A stretch of DNA of 64,000 nucleotides from Piliocolobus tephrosceles (GCF_002776525.5 NC_045436.1:103124991-103188990), one strand, 5' to 3'. Counted from the stretch's first letter, positions 48,107 to 61,578 are shown. The notes: a model not told the origin generated them from the sequence alone. Translations and numbers: made by a program.

Positions 48107-50589
48107 TAAGAAATAAGGAATGACCTACTTACTCACCTTGGGTCAAGAGTGTGTGATATGAATGTGACCATGCAGAAATCTGCGTTTTCATTTGACACTG
48201 GTTTCTTCTAAAAAAAACCTTCATTTCTGTCTGCAGATACTAGTTGGATATCCACAATTCAGTAATTTCTTTTTAAGGTATAAAATCAATGAAGAAAAAA
48301 AAGATCATCTTTTGGGGGGCATTAGGTAAGTAGAGCAGGGTTAAATTTCCTAGATTAATTATCAGATTCCTATTCATTTTAACTGTTTTCCAAGAGAAAA
48401 GGCAAAAGCCTTTGTTTATCTACATGATATCCAACTTTACTATCTCAAACTCCCTGGAGAATTAAAAATACATATTATTTTGTGGTTGGATGAAGAGGTC
48501 ACTGCACTTGCATTAGTTTGCTTTGCAGTGTCTGAACAATATTGAAGAGTGGCCCTTCTATTCTGTAAATAATATTTTATTTGACCAATTAACTATTAGA
48601 AAGCCTGGAAGATAAACATACACATTATTTTGAGTTATCACATTTATCCTTTTACCTAGATCCTGTTGGAAGATAGAAAGCAACAGCCTTTTGTTATCTC
48701 TGCAACAGCATCTATCCCAGTTTAAATCACAAATCCTTACTCTCTTTTAAAAAAGTCCAGCATAGGTACCTAAAAATACCCACAGTCATAAGAAGGGAAA
48801 TTGCATTCCACAAGATGATTGCTCATAAAGAGTCAGAAGGAGTTATTGGTGCATTCCTGATACCATAAATGGTTACCGAACATTTGGTATTTTTGACCAA
48901 GTTCACAGTAAGAAGAAAAAAGGGTCTTGGACTCGTTTTTCTTGAAGATTACTTATGGAGCAAACAACCTAGAAGGATGAATCTGCTTGCCAATAACAAC
49001 ACTGGGTCACAGCCAAGGCAGAGGTTTTTGACATTGCCAATTCATCACAGTGATGTTTTGTATTTGTAACATGTCTTTTCTCCATGGATGTTGAAAGGCA
49101 TGCTTGGATGACATATGCTAATAGTGAAACACACTGAAAGTCCCACCATCACAGATCACTTTATGTTGGGAACCACTCTATGTGGCAAGTCATCTGTCCC
49201 AGTTCCAGACTAAATTTCAACTGTTCAACCATTTAGATCATTGTAGTCTGTTTAAGGCACTAAAAATGTGCTGTAGAAATTTATATTTCTCAGACACATG
49301 AAATGTGATGACACATCCATCAACAAGTCAAACACTCCTTTGAAATTTTCTACCTTATGTCAAATATTTCTTACTTTTAAAGACATTCCTATCCTGGTAT
49401 AAAACTCAAGATAAAATAATTTTGGAGAATTTAAGGAATTCAAATTTCACTCCATGGAGTACGTGGCTTTATTTCTTCACTGAACTTCTAGTAATGTTCT
49501 TCACCTGATCTTGTCTGCAGTGTTTAGCCAAGAGTCCAGATCATTTGCAACTCAAAAGCAGGTACAACATGTTATCCATCTTAAAAACCCCTCACATATT
49601 CCCTAGAAGAGTGTCCCACACATAATTTGCCTTCCATTAACACTTGTGAACACATCCTGGTGAAAATATTGTCTATGAACAATTATACCAAAAAATCAAT
49701 TTTTATAATGCAAATAATATTTTACATGGACCAAGAGGATTCATAATATTAAACTATTTCTTTTATAAAAGGAAGGTTTTCAGAAAGCAATGGCCTATTA
49801 CTTCAATGTTAATATATTGCAAACTTGGATTTGGTGTAAATCAAGCCCTAAGAATACTGCTCTGAATTTCTAGCTTAATTTCTGAGTGACATTCTAAAGC
49901 AGTTCATTAATTTACCTCAAAAACATTTCTTGGACACTTCGGTGTAGGAGATATATATCGCATGGTCCTTAACCTAAAAAATTCAGAGTTAATAAATCTT
50001 TGTTTAAAAAAACTAAAGCAAATATTTTTATTTCATTTATTTACTATCTTTTTACATATGTATTTAAATTAGTGGTGTGACTTGCACGAGTCCATTTTTA
50101 TTATTGCTTAAAGTAATGAAACAAGGAGTCTGCCTCTTTCAATGGTCTCATTTTGTCTAATTACATAAGTATACTTCATGAATCAGCATAAGAGGATTTT
50201 GAATATTTTCCATTACATTATAAGAGATGAAACCACTTTAAAAAATTATTTAAAATGTAAAATTTATTTTAAAAAGCATGGATGTTCTTTTCTGCATTGC
50301 AGAAAATTTGCTTTGATGTATGGTTCCTTTGAGAGCTATTGAACCTGGATGCTGACTGAGTGTGGGGCTTGTACTTTCAGCCTCACAGTCTCCAAATTAG
50401 CAAATGGTATCACAATGGGTACTGAAGTTTCTTATATGAAGCCAAATCTTTGGAGTCTGTTCAGTCTCTGGGTGACTGTTGGAACCCTAAAATAACTTAA
50501 AGCAGAATTTGGTCATGTATTGTTTTTTATTAAAAGGTCCAACTGAGGACATCCCTGAGCATCTGAACCAGAAATTTGACATAGAGCTG
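48107..50589. other. Repeat-poor interval downstream of MAPK10
   Basis: No gene and no Alu or L1. AT-rich unique sequence. Confidence 0.4.
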
Positions 50590-51501
50590 TAAATATTCAC
50601 TCATTCATTCATGCAACAAATATTTATTTATCAAGCACATCAATCATCCAAGGACTGTTCTAGGTACACATAGCTGTGAGGAAGTCAGCAAATCTGCCTT
50701 CACTTGGTCTGCATTCTAGTGGAGAAGTCAGAGGTAAGTACGAAGACCACAAAGCAACTTAAATAACGTGTGAAAGGGATGCTGTTTTAGACAAAGTGGT
50801 CAAGGCAAGCCTCTCAGAAGAGGTGACAAGTGCTCAGAGACCTGACTAAAGTGAGAGAGTGAGTTATTGACATGGAGAAGGGCGTTTCAGACTCTGAAGA
50901 GAAAGCAAGGGCAGGCTCTGGAAGCAGAGCTTGCTTATATAGACAAGGAGGGGCAAAGAGTCTTGTGGATAAAGCAGAATGAACAAGAGAAAGTGGGATT
51001 GTAAATGAAATTGGAGAGAGAAGCAGGGGTCAGATCATGGCAAGATCTTGAGATTTTATTCTAAATATGGGAAGATGGTGGTTAGATTTGAGAAAGAAAA
51101 TGATATAAGCTAAATTTTCTTTTTAAAAGGATTCCTTTGGCTACTGAGTAATGAGGAATCTCAGGAAGAAAGATTAGAATGGGAACAAAAAATCCATTGT
51201 AGGATAAAACATTAATCCAGGAAGACATGATAGGGCTTAGACTAGGAAACGGAGATGCTGAGAAGGATTTGAATTCTGGACCTATTGTGAAGGTAGAGCT
51301 GACATGATTTCCTGATAGATTGATATTGTGATATGAAAGAAAGATATCAGAAATGACTCTAGATTTTTTTAACTAAACCATGAAGTAAATGGTAGTATAG
51401 TTGACAGAGATGGTGAACCATGGGTTAGAAGAACACTGGGGAGAAAATCATGTTTGTTTTTGGAATGTCAGTTGGAGATGTTTATTAGATGTCCCAGTGG
51501 A
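50590..51501 (-). mobile_element. Long L2, minus strand, 3' part
   Basis: Starts with the antisense L2 terminus (TTCATTCATGCAACAAATAT, GGACTGTTCTAGGTACACAT) and continues with AAGCCTCTCAGAAGAGGTGA, ATCATGGCAAGATCTTGAGA and TCCTTTGGCTACTGAGTAAT. It is split by the Alu at 51502. Confidence 0.6.
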
Positions 51502-51846
51502 GGCCGGGCACGGTGGCTCATACCTGTAATCCCAGCACTTTGGGAGGCCCAGCCGGGCGGATCATGGGGTTAGGAGATTGAGACTATCCTGGTTAACATG
51601 GTGAAACCCTGTCTTTACTAAAAATACAAAAAATTAGCCGGGCGTGGTGGTGGGCGCCTGTAGTCCCAGTTACTCAGAGGCTGAGGCAGGAGAATCATTT
51701 GAATCTGAGAGGCAGGGGTTGCAGTGAACCGGTATGGAGCCACTGCACTCCAGCCTTGGTGACAGAGTGAGACTCTGTCTCAAAACAAAACAAAACAAAA
51801 CAAAACAAAAAAAAAAACACAGCAACAACAACAACGACAGCAAAAA
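51502..51846 (+). mobile_element. Full-length Alu with AAAAC tail
   Basis: Head GGCCGGGCACGGTGGCTCA, full dimer, long tail of AAAAC units then CAACAACAA. The flanks TCCCAGTGGA (51492-51501) and TCCAAGTGGA (51847-51856) differ at one base. It splits a long L2. Confidence 0.92.
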
Positions 51847-51856
51847 TCCAAGTGGA

Positions 51857-53900
51857 GTAGCAGGAGCGTCTTGTAAGCTGGAGTTAACGGAAGAGGTTGA
51901 GCTGAAACAGAAATCTGAGAAAAATCAGCTTATAAATAGTATTACAAGCCATGAATCTGTAGGAGCCTACCGAAAGACAGCACAGTTAAAGAAGAGAAAA
52001 CCAAAGATAGAAATGCCTCTCACTCCAACATACAGACATCAGAAAACAGGAGGGTATTCCAGAATGTTCAGTGAGGTAGAGGGAAAACCAGGAGTGTGCT
52101 GTCCTGAAAACCAAGTAAAGAAGGTGTTTCAAAAGCGAGGGAATAGGCAGGAGAGGAGTGTTACTGAGAAGCTGAGTAAAATGGGAACTGAAGATTCACA
52201 GTTGGACTAAATCTGTTTGAAGGTCATTGATGACCCCAATGAGAGCAGTTTCTATGCAGTATTGAGCAAAAAAAGAGTAACTCGAGTGAGTTCAAGAGAA
52301 CATGGGAAGTGAGGAAGTAGAAATGGATATAGAAAATTCAGAATGTTTTTTTACAAAGTGCAGCAGAAGAGTGATGTAAAAGTTGGAGATAAATGTGAGA
52401 TTGAGATAATTTTTTAAAAGCTAATATAGCATGGGTAATAGTGTTGGTGGGGCCAACAGAGAAATAGCAAAATTGATAATGCAAAAGAGAAAGGGGTATT
52501 TATTTGATAGAGTACCATGCTTGCAAAGGCTGGAGGGATGGGCTCCAGTACATGGGCAGAGGCACTGGCCCTGCACAGTAATTGTAGCAGGAGGTGAGGT
52601 GGTGTGCACAGAGGCAGGTATTTTGGGAATATGGTGATGTGATGGGCATAAGTACATACTCTTCTGATTTTTTTTGTCTCAGTAAAGATAGAAGTAAGGT
52701 TGTCAGTTGAGAATGAAGAGAAGAGTTTATGGAAGTTTGAGAAGTGTGAAATTGAACTTGGAAACTGTGAAAATAAGTTACTGGACAGTAATGAAAACCA
52801 TGTGAGTCATAGTTATATAAATACAAAGGAACACAGGTCAACATGGTGGTCTTTTGTCCTACAGTCATGTTCAGTTTTTTTAGGCACAGGTTAAGAGTAA
52901 GAAAAGACTAGTTTTAGTTTTATAGAGTCACATTTTGTTTCTTTTTAATTCTCAAATGAGTAGCACAGTGCTGGGTGAGTAGATAATGGGATTTGGGCAT
53001 GGGGGAAGAGAATAATCATGAGAAGGAACCACAGAAGCTAAGCTGGTCAAGGAGGAAAGTAATGAAATGGGGGATGACAGTCAGTGAAAACTTACCAAGT
53101 TGGAGTGATGGTGCTAAGGGGAGTAACTAGAGAGAGAAGAAGAGATGACCACAGCGTGGCATGCTTGAAATGGAACTGTTGGCAGTGCCCATAATTAGTC
53201 ATGACACAGTACGTGGTAGAACCATGAGTGTGGTGGCTGATGTTCAGCCAGTGGCAGAACAAGATTTTCAAAAGTCGTCAAGGAGCTGAGTGGTCAAGAT
53301 GGTGAATGGAGTATGAGTGGGGAGGGTGAAGGGGTTAGGTGTTAGAATATTCCGTCAATGAGAAGGCGATATGTGCTTGTAAGAGGGTCATTAGAGAGGA
53401 AGAAGGATCAAAGCTCTGAAAGTAGCTGCAAATAGCAAAGCAAGGTCTGTTTCCCCTTCAGGCCAATAACATGCAGGTTGTAGGAGAGGAAAACAGCTGG
53501 GCTTGAAAGAGAGGTCTGCAGGGAAAGTGGCGTCTTCAGGAGGCAACCATTATTCAGAGAAGAGGACATAGGCGATGGCAGCTGTAAGATCTAGGGATAA
53601 TGGAACAGTCTTAGGCAGGGGGAAGGCATTGGAGATAGAAGCAAATGAGAGAATACACTGGGCAATATGGGGATAAGCAAATAGATGAAGGAAAAATGGC
53701 ATGGGAACTTGGACTAAAATTTGGCAACAGGTAACCAGTGATGAGAGCAAGATGGCATGACCCTGGGGATCACTTCAGTGTGGTGCATAATTAATCTAGT
53801 GAATCATGGGGGGGCAGGGAACAGGGAATGGGAGTGTGGAGAAGAGAGAGCTGGGATGGACATCCTCCATTCACAAGAACAGGTGGGATGATCAGGGCCT
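51857..53900 (-). mobile_element. Long L2, minus strand, 5' part
   Basis: Continues antisense L2: AGAACATGGGAAGTGAGGAA, GTGTGCTGTCCTGAAAACCA, GATGACCCCAATGAGAGCAG. The region beyond about 53.0 kb is less clear. The + strand frame at 51734-52210 is Alu plus antisense L2, not a gene. Confidence 0.5.
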
Positions 53901-53999
53901 TCCACAGAGGTAAGAGACAGTTTTGCTCAAAGAAAATGATGCCAATTTGGTTTGCCCCTTAACAATTCAGTATTCTCCTGTTGCCCTTTCTCTCTACTT

Positions 54000-55788
54000 A
54001 AATCATGAAGGAACTTCCATTCACAATTGTTTCAGAGGGAATAAAATACCTAGGAATCCAACTTACAAGGGATGTAAAGGACCTCTTCAAGGACAACTAC
54101 AAACCACTGCTCAGTGAAATAAAAGAGGACACTAACAAATGGAAGAACATACCATGCTCATGGATAGGAAGAATCAATATCGTGAAAATGGCCATACTGC
54201 CCAAAGTTATTTATAGATTCAATGCCATCCCCATCAAGCTACCAACGAGTTTCTTCACAGAATTGGAAAAAACGGCTTTAAGGTTCATATGGAACCAAAA
54301 AAGAGCCCGCATTGCCAGGACAATCCTAAGTCAAAAGAACAAAGCTGGAGGCATCACGCTACCTGACTTCAAACTATACTACAAGGCTACAGTCACCAAA
54401 ACAGCATGGTACTGGTACCAAAACAGAGATATAGACCAACAGAACAGAACAGAGTCCTCAGAAATAATACCACACGCCTACAGCCATCTGATCTTTGACA
54501 AACCTGAGAGAAACAAGAAATGGGGAAAGGACTCCCTATTTAATAAATGGTGCTGGGAAAATTGGCTAGCCATAAGCAGAAAGCTGAAACTGGATCCTTT
54601 CCTTACTCCTTATACGAAAATTAATTCAAGATGGATTAGAGACTTAAATGTTAGACCTAATACCATAAAAACCCTAGAAGAAAACCTAGGTGGTACCATT
54701 CAGGACATAGGCATGGGCAAGGACTTCATGTCTAAAACACCAAAAGCAACGGCAGCAAAAGCCAAAATTGACAAATGGGATATGATTAAACTAAAGAGCT
54801 TCTGCACAGCAAAAGAAACTACCATCAGAGTGAACAGGCAACCTACAGAATGGGAGAACATTTTTGCAATCTACTCATCTGACAAAGGGCTAATATCCAG
54901 AATCTACAAAGAACTCAAACAAATTTACAAGAAAAAAACAAACAACCCCATCAAAAAGTGGGCAAAGGATATGAACAGACATTTCTCAAAAGAAGACATT
55001 CATACAGCCAACAGACACATGAAAAAATGCTCATCATCACTGGCCAGCAGAGAAATGTAAATCAAAACCACAATGAGATACCATCTCACTCCAGTTAGAA
55101 TGGCAATCATTCAAAAGTCAGGAAACAACAGGTGCTGGAGAGGATGTGGAGAAATAGGAACACTTTTACACTGTTGGTGGGATTGTAAACTAGTTCAACC
55201 ATTATGGAAAACAGTATGGCGATTCCTCAAGGATCTAGATCTAGATGTACCATATGACCCAGCCATCCCACTACTGGCTATATACCCAAAGGATTATAAA
55301 TCATGCTGCTATAAAGACACATGCACACGTATGTTTATTGCGGCACTATTCACAATAGCAAAGTCTTGGAATCAACCCAAATGTCCATCAGTGACAGACT
55401 GGATTAAGAAAATGTGGCACATATACACCATGGAATATTATGCAGCCATAAAAAAGGATGAGTTTGCGTCCTTTGTAGGCACATGGATGCAGCTGGAAAC
55501 CATCATTCTTAGCAAACTATCACAAGAACAGAAAACAAACACCGCATACTCTCACTCACAGGTGGGAACTGAACAATGACATCACTTGGACTCGGGAAGG
55601 GGAACATCACACATCAGGGCCTATCATGGGGAGGGGGGAGGGGGGAGGGATTGCATTGGGAGTTATACCTGATATAAATGACGAATTGATGGGTGCTGAC
55701 AAGTTGATGGGTGCAGCACACCAACATGGCACAAGTATACATATGTAACAAACCTGCACGTTATGCACATGTACCCTAGAACTTTAAG

Positions 55789-55841
<53 letters not shown>
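54000..55841 (+). mobile_element. 5'-truncated L1PA with nearly open ORF2 C-terminal half
   Basis: The frame at 54005-55060 (351 codons) encodes L1 ORF2 after the RT core (PKVIYRFNAIPIKLP, GGITLPDFKLYYKA, SLFNKWCWENW). It is separated only by a CAA-to-TAA codon (about 55058-55060) from the in-frame C-terminal 168 codons (55073-55579), which contain the Cys-rich domain NNRCWRGCGEI and LLHCWWDCKLVQPLW. The 3' UTR follows, ending in an expanded (AAT)n. The endonuclease and most of the RT are missing, so it cannot move. No convincing target site duplication was found. Confidence 0.93.
55790..55841 (+). repeat. (AAT)n expansion at an L1 3' end
   Basis: About 17 AAT units grown from the TATAATAATAA end of the L1PA. 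Likely length-variable. Confidence 0.93.
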
Positions 55842-55843
<2 letters not shown>

Positions 55844-56994
55844 GAAAAGAAAAGGCTGCCTCACTGTGGCTTATCCCTCAAGAGGCCATACAGACAGCAG
55901 CTATACAGAAGTTCATAAATAAAGAGTATCATTCAGCCCTGGACCTGAGCCACAAATGGTGCTTTAAAAACCACACTTTTCATCAGCTAAACTTTTTACT
56001 CAAAGATCTACAGTAGTTTCAGTAGATTTTAGCTGTCTGGGGAACTGTTAGTTCTCCAAGTCACTTCAGAGCAAGAGGTCCTTAAGCTGGGCAGTTCTAA
56101 CTTTCAACTCATTCCCCACTTGTACAGTTAAGAAGACTATTAAGAGAATAATGAAACAGACCTTTGGGAGCCACAGTTCCAGCACTCCTTTCCTGTAGTT
56201 TGTGAGTTCAAATAAGGCAATATGTTTCCAGCTCTGGATGCTTTCTTTGAATAAGAGAGTAGAAGCCACGTGGGTACTAAGTGTTTTCAGGTCTCATGGT
56301 GTGCTGCTAAAGTGTTATGCACAATGCCATCTTGATGGCATGAACTTGGTAGGTCATGTTTATTTTACTGAAAAGACTCCCTAGGGTCTGCCGTGAAGGC
56401 ACATTTGCCATGCTGTTCCATGGACTAGGAAGGCCCCTTACCGAAACTGCAGCTCTGTCTGATGACTTCCTACTCGTCTTTCAGGACTCACACCAAAGCC
56501 ATGGCTCTGCAGTGCTCTCCTCAGCTTCACCTTTATGGTCTCTTTAGTTTCTTCTATTTCACATCCTATAACATGACAATAACTGTAAATTTATGTACCC
56601 AGGAGGACCTAGTCCATAGCCCTCAGTTCATTCATCATAGCCCTTAGAAATATTCATTGTATTTTATTCCATACCTTTAACACCCAATATCATCTTCCAT
56701 GTGGACATGGATAGAGTTGATGAAGGACAGTTATACGTAGTTGTTTAGACATGATTTTCAGGTCATGGATGTAATTGTATTATCTCAGAAAGAAAGAGTG
56801 GTTTGGGTTACTTTCCTTGCCATCAATCCCTGGTAGATTAGCTGGGCACAGATGAACTTTAGAGTCTCTGAGACCAAGATATATTTATATCCTGTGCTGG
56901 TGACCATGATACTTTTACTGCTGCTCAAATCCCTGAGGCCAGAACCTTGCTATGTTCCTTAGAAGCTGAAACACCCTTTCAATAGAAATAATTT
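55842..56994. other. Intergenic, unassigned
   Basis: No gene seen. Several overlapping short frames without domains. Confidence 0.35.
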
Positions 56995-57245
56995 GAGGGC
57001 TGATAGTTTCCATTTAGTGAGCACTTACCATGTCCCAGGCACTCTGCTAATCCCTTCACCTATTGTACTACATTCCTCATAAAAATATGATAAGGGAGGA
57101 ACTATTAACCCTACTTCCAGAAAAAAGCAAATTTAGGCTTATATATATTACATAACAAGTTCATAAAGCTATGAGGTGGCAGAGCGGGGTTGGAACCCTG
57201 GTCTTAGATTCCAAAACTCATGCATGTGGTACTCTAATCAGAGTG
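56995..57245 (+). mobile_element. MIR
   Basis: TTTAGTGAGCACTTACCATG, CAGGCACTCTGCTAATCCC and GGTGGCAGAGCGGGGTTGGA match MIR nearly end to end. Confidence 0.75.
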
Positions 57246-58009
57246 CAGCTCTGCAGTGTAAGGAACACTGGGATTTGTGGTAAGCATCACATTCTTTAAT
57301 GCTCTCCTGAATTCTCAAGGTGTTGTAATTATATCAATAATATAAACTACCCAGCCTGGGAATGACATTTTGAAGGACATCCCAGCTTGAGAATCAACGG
57401 GAATGATTACTTAAACTCCACTTGGAGTTTTTAGTCATTTCGTAATGTTATATATAAAATCATGTTTCAGTGGAACTGCCATCATAGGTAATTCTATCTT
57501 AAATGTTCTCCAAATGATACCCAGACATCTAGTTTGAATAGTGATGCTAACACAGTAGGCCCCACATCTGCAAGCAAATCCTTTCTCTTGAGTTTATAAC
57601 TTAAGATTCATTTTAATTACCTAAATAGTTTTAAGAGGCATATACAGGATGCAGCAAATGAAATCTTGATATTATCTAACTACTTTGTATCCTTATTGAT
57701 TTCCAATTTATTCTTATGTTAATTGCAATGAATATTGTCTAGGCATTTTGTTTAACTAATGGAAATCCAGATGAACATGCTGCTCATGGTATCCATTGAT
57801 TAGTGCCATCATCACTGAAATTGACAATTAAAATTGACAATATCATCCCTCAAACATTACAGGCCACATAACACCCTGTGTGTGCTTGTTGCATTGCATT
57901 CCCAAAAATTACTGCAAACTCACTGTGCTGACAGTCTCTTTGGCATAAGGCATGAAGGGATTTAAGAGCAAGAAGATACAATCCTGACCTCTTATGAAGC
58001 TCCATTTAT
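57246..58009. other. Intergenic, unassigned
   Basis: No gene and no clear repeat between two MIRs. Confidence 0.35.
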
Positions 58010-58215
58010 CAATAGAGTTATCAATGGAGCAAAGTGACAGGCACTGGGATAAGCACATTACATGCCACCATTAACCACAGCAACATCCCTACTTTGTTGG
58101 AGTTATTATCTCCAGCTTGTAGATGAGATCAGACAAGTCAAGTTACATGGTATTGCCACATATCTTGCATAAGGCATGTTGAGAGGCAAATCTAGGTTTG
58201 AATGGCTCTTAATTT
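58010..58215 (+). mobile_element. MIR
   Basis: GACAGGCACTGGGATAAGCA, GTTATTATCTCCAGCTTGTA and GAGAGGCAAATCTAGGTTTG match MIR, diverged. Confidence 0.6.
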
Positions 58216-58329
58216 TCTGCTATTTCCACTTCACCACTCACCCTCCTAAATTGCTTATTATTTGGTGAAGAAAATAATCCAATGTGGGAAAGACAGATAT
58301 ACGCGAATTGGGGCACAAAGAGCAACTAA

Positions 58330-58812
58330 CACTGCTTTGAGATTCTGGAAAGTTTCATCAGGAAACTGACATTGATTTGGCTCTTAAAGGATTTTGGGCT
58401 GTGCCAGCTAGAAGGAAGGCATCAAGAAGGACACAGCAATAGCAAGTGGAAAGTTCTAGAGGCATGAAATGGCATGGCAGGTGTGGTGTGAAGTGGTAGG
58501 AGACGAGAATGAAACTGGAGGTAGGGCCTTTTACACTATGTGAAGGGCTTTGTCCTGGGCAAGTGATAGTCATCATATGTAATTAGCAAGATCAAGCTAT
58601 GGTCAAATGAATAATTTCAAAAAGGCAGCCTGCAAAGGACAAAAGTCCAGGAGAGATGCTGGAACAAAAGGCGCTGGGTAGGATGCCTTCATCAAAAGGT
58701 AAGGGAAAAGTGGTTAAAGAGAGCAGATTAAAAAGGCAAAGATGAGTGGAACAGACTAGCTGGTGAGCAAATTTATGAGTGAAGAAGGAGGTAGAAAAGA
58801 AAAATATGAGTT
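58330..58812 (-). mobile_element. L2 fragment, minus strand
   Basis: Antisense L2-like wording (ACTATGTGAAGGGCTTTGTC, GATCAAGCTATGGTCAAATG, AAGGCAGCCTGCAAAGGACA) up to the Alu. Confidence 0.45.
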
Positions 58813-59280
<468 letters not shown>

Positions 59281-59292
59281 AAATTATGAGTT

Positions 59293-59490
59293 AACATTTA
59301 TGGAGTCCTTTTTGTGTTCTACTAGCAGCTGTGCTCAGCCTAACCCAAGCTATCTCATTAAGACCACATAACAACTCTATGGGAGTATTATTTTTATTAT
59401 TCCAATTGCACAGAGGAAAAATAAGTTATGCACGGAAGGTTCAGTAGTAACAGCTGGCAAATCGTAGACCACTGGAATCCAAGCAGTTTG
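59293..59490 (+). mobile_element. MIR
   Basis: AACATTTATGGAGTCCTTTT, ACCACATAACAACTCTATGG and ATTGCACAGAGGAAAAATAA match MIR. It abuts the Alu target-site duplicate. Confidence 0.65.
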
Positions 59491-59879
59491 AATGAATATC
59501 TTTGTGTTTTACTAGTACATCATATAGCTTTCTGGATGAGTCTGAGGTTTTTATCAACTATGATAAGGACTGGAAATAGGTGAAAAGATATGAATGGAGA
59601 GTTATTAAGATCAATTTTCACATTTTGAGTTTGAATTTCCTATCGTGTGTCCAGGTGGAAGTAACTGGTTAAATAACTGAAAGACAGAGAAAAGGGAATT
59701 AAAGAAGTTATTGCTATAAACGTACTGGTTGATACCATAGGACCACAGACACTTGCTCAGTGGGAGGGTAAAAATAAAAGCAAGACAGTGGCAAGGATGA
59801 AAACAGTACAGACCACTTTCCCTCTTGAAAACAAATAAGCACATGCAAGCATTCAACCTTCAAACAACACAAACCCCAT

Positions 59880-61334
59880 AAACTCGAATATGCAGTCTTT
59901 ATTTCTGATTTTGACTTTTGTAACTTTCTGTTCTACTATGAGAAAGATTATTTGCCTGGCTGCTCAAAACCGTTGTCTTATTGTGAAGAACTGTTCTCCC
60001 AAAACTCTAGCTCCAAAGAGCCCTGGGTTTTTCTAGAAAATTAGCATTGCTGAGGTTTCCATATTTGCCAAAATTGGAACTTTAGGCATTCACCTTTTAA
60101 AATTATTGTATATTTTCAACAGGAAACACTGATACCGTCAAAATTAGAAGCAAAATAGTTTGTTTCTTCCAAACTTTTCTTCTTCTTCTCCTGCACCCCG
60201 GCCCCCTCCCACCAGTTTCTTGCTGCAAACCAACTTTGCCAACTGTAGTAGGGAGAGAATCCCAGATGGCAATAGCCTGAGTGAGAAAAAAATGTCACTA
60301 CATGACACATACTCTAGCAGTTTCACTCAGAGGGAAACAGTAATACCATTTCACTGCTGGTATTCTAAAGTGCCATTGCTGGGAGGTGGGAGAGGTTTGA
60401 GTGGGAGACAGATGCTCACGTGGGCATGGTTTAGCAAGCATTGTTTCCCAATTCCTAAGTAGCAGGAAGAATTCCTCTACAACTATCCAGCAGTTAAAGA
60501 GATTTGGTCCAGAATGACAGAGTAATTCAAAGCCTGAATGGTTAAATGCCATTCTTTACCATTTTTTTCTTCTCTAAGGAGCATCCTGCATTGGTGATAC
60601 ACACTGAGGATCTGGCAAGGTAGACAGTGGGCCTCAGAAAGGGACTTTCTCATGGAGTCTCAAAGTTCCTATGTCAAATTGTCTAGCAAAGGCAAAACTG
60701 AGTGGTGCCAGGGGAAGAATTTTAAAAGCAGCTCAAAGGTTCCTTGTGATTCGACTGTATTTTATAAAAGTATTTACATTTCTCTTTTTGGTCACGACAA
60801 AGTCTATTGGCACAAACAGCACAGCCACGAAGTATTCTTCTGATTTTAATAACTCATATATTTATATATATATATTTATATTTTTGCTTATCTTCATTTC
60901 CTCAGCAAAAAGGGAAATAAAAATATTGATCTATAAAATAAGCTAATGATAACACAATGCCAAAAATAGCTTATGTTAAGTGCAAGGGGTGAAGCTTGAA
61001 AGCAAGCTAAATTGCAACAACATATTGATTTAACATTTTAAATACAAGACTTGCAATAAAATAATTCTTGAAATATGCTTCTCATTTTTAGTTGACTTTT
61101 GAAAAACTACTCTATATACACATATCCAGTTGTAACACTTGCAGTAACATTATGGGGCATGATATAACTTTGGTACACATTGCAGATACGGATGGTTAAT
61201 GTCTGTAAATGATATTCCTTCACCAGTTAGACTTCTGTACATCCAGGTGACCAGCCACCTGCTTCTAAGTCATATCCCACCAGAATCCCTGGAGTCCTTG
61301 CCAGAGCCATCGGAGACAGCAGGTGAAATCAGGC
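59880..61334 (-). other. ARHGAP24: ARHGAP24 3' UTR (inferred)
   Basis: Sequence from the stop codon leftward to a well-formed poly(A) signal at 59898-59903 gives about 1.45 kb. No Alu or L1 lies inside. A TA-rich run occurs at about 60857-60881. An alternative ATTAAA (minus strand) at 60845-60850 would give a shorter form of about 0.5 kb. The boundary is predicted, not observed. Confidence 0.5.
59898..59903 (-). terminator. Probable poly(A) signal of ARHGAP24
   Basis: AATAAA on the minus strand. About 15-35 nt downstream in that direction lies GGGTTTGTGTTGTTTG, a strong GU-rich downstream element. Confidence 0.55.
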
Positions 61335-61578
61335 TCACTGGATCCATATTGTGTTTCCTCTCTCGGTTCTCCTGGGTTCCACTGTCAGTTCTCCAAATGT
61401 GGAGAAAAACTGCTCCATTTCTTTCTGTAGCATATCATTTCTTTTCTCAGCATCTTCTTTTGCTCGCTCGGCATTTCGCATTTTTATTTCTATCATTGTG
61501 AACTTTTTCCTCTCCTGATCCAGTTCATCATGGAGGCTCATCATTTCTGTTTCCAAAGTCAAGTTTCGCTGTTCTAAG
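61335..61578 (-). CDS. ARHGAP24: ARHGAP24 (FilGAP) terminal coding exon
   Basis: FilGAP is a Rac-specific GTPase-activating protein that binds filamin A and controls lamellae and cell polarity. Read on the minus strand, the exon starts after a TTTGTAG acceptor (AG at 61580-61579). Its first base completes a split codon, then 80 residues run from LEQRNLTLE to GNTIWIQ and stop at TGA (61337-61335). The segment is a heptad-like, Glu/Lys-rich coiled coil (roughly the first 57 residues, through ERAKEDAEKRNDMLQKE), followed by EQFFSTFGEL and a basic end (PRRTERG). This is the C-terminal dimerisation and filamin-binding region of the family. The PH and RhoGAP domains lie in exons further right, outside the window. 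The gene converges on MAPK10; the stop codons are about 18.2 kb apart. The in-frame reading continues a short way into the intron by chance; the splice site sets the true start. Confidence 0.93.

Noticed and set aside
51734..52210. 158-codon + strand frame
   Set aside because: It begins in the Alu 3' end and continues through antisense L2. Not a gene.
53927..53944. Possible target site duplicate of the 54-kb L1PA (AAAGAAAATGATGCC versus AAAGAAAAGGCTGCC after the tail)
   Set aside because: Two mismatches, and about 55 bp of unexplained non-L1 sequence would have to belong to the element. Not convincing.
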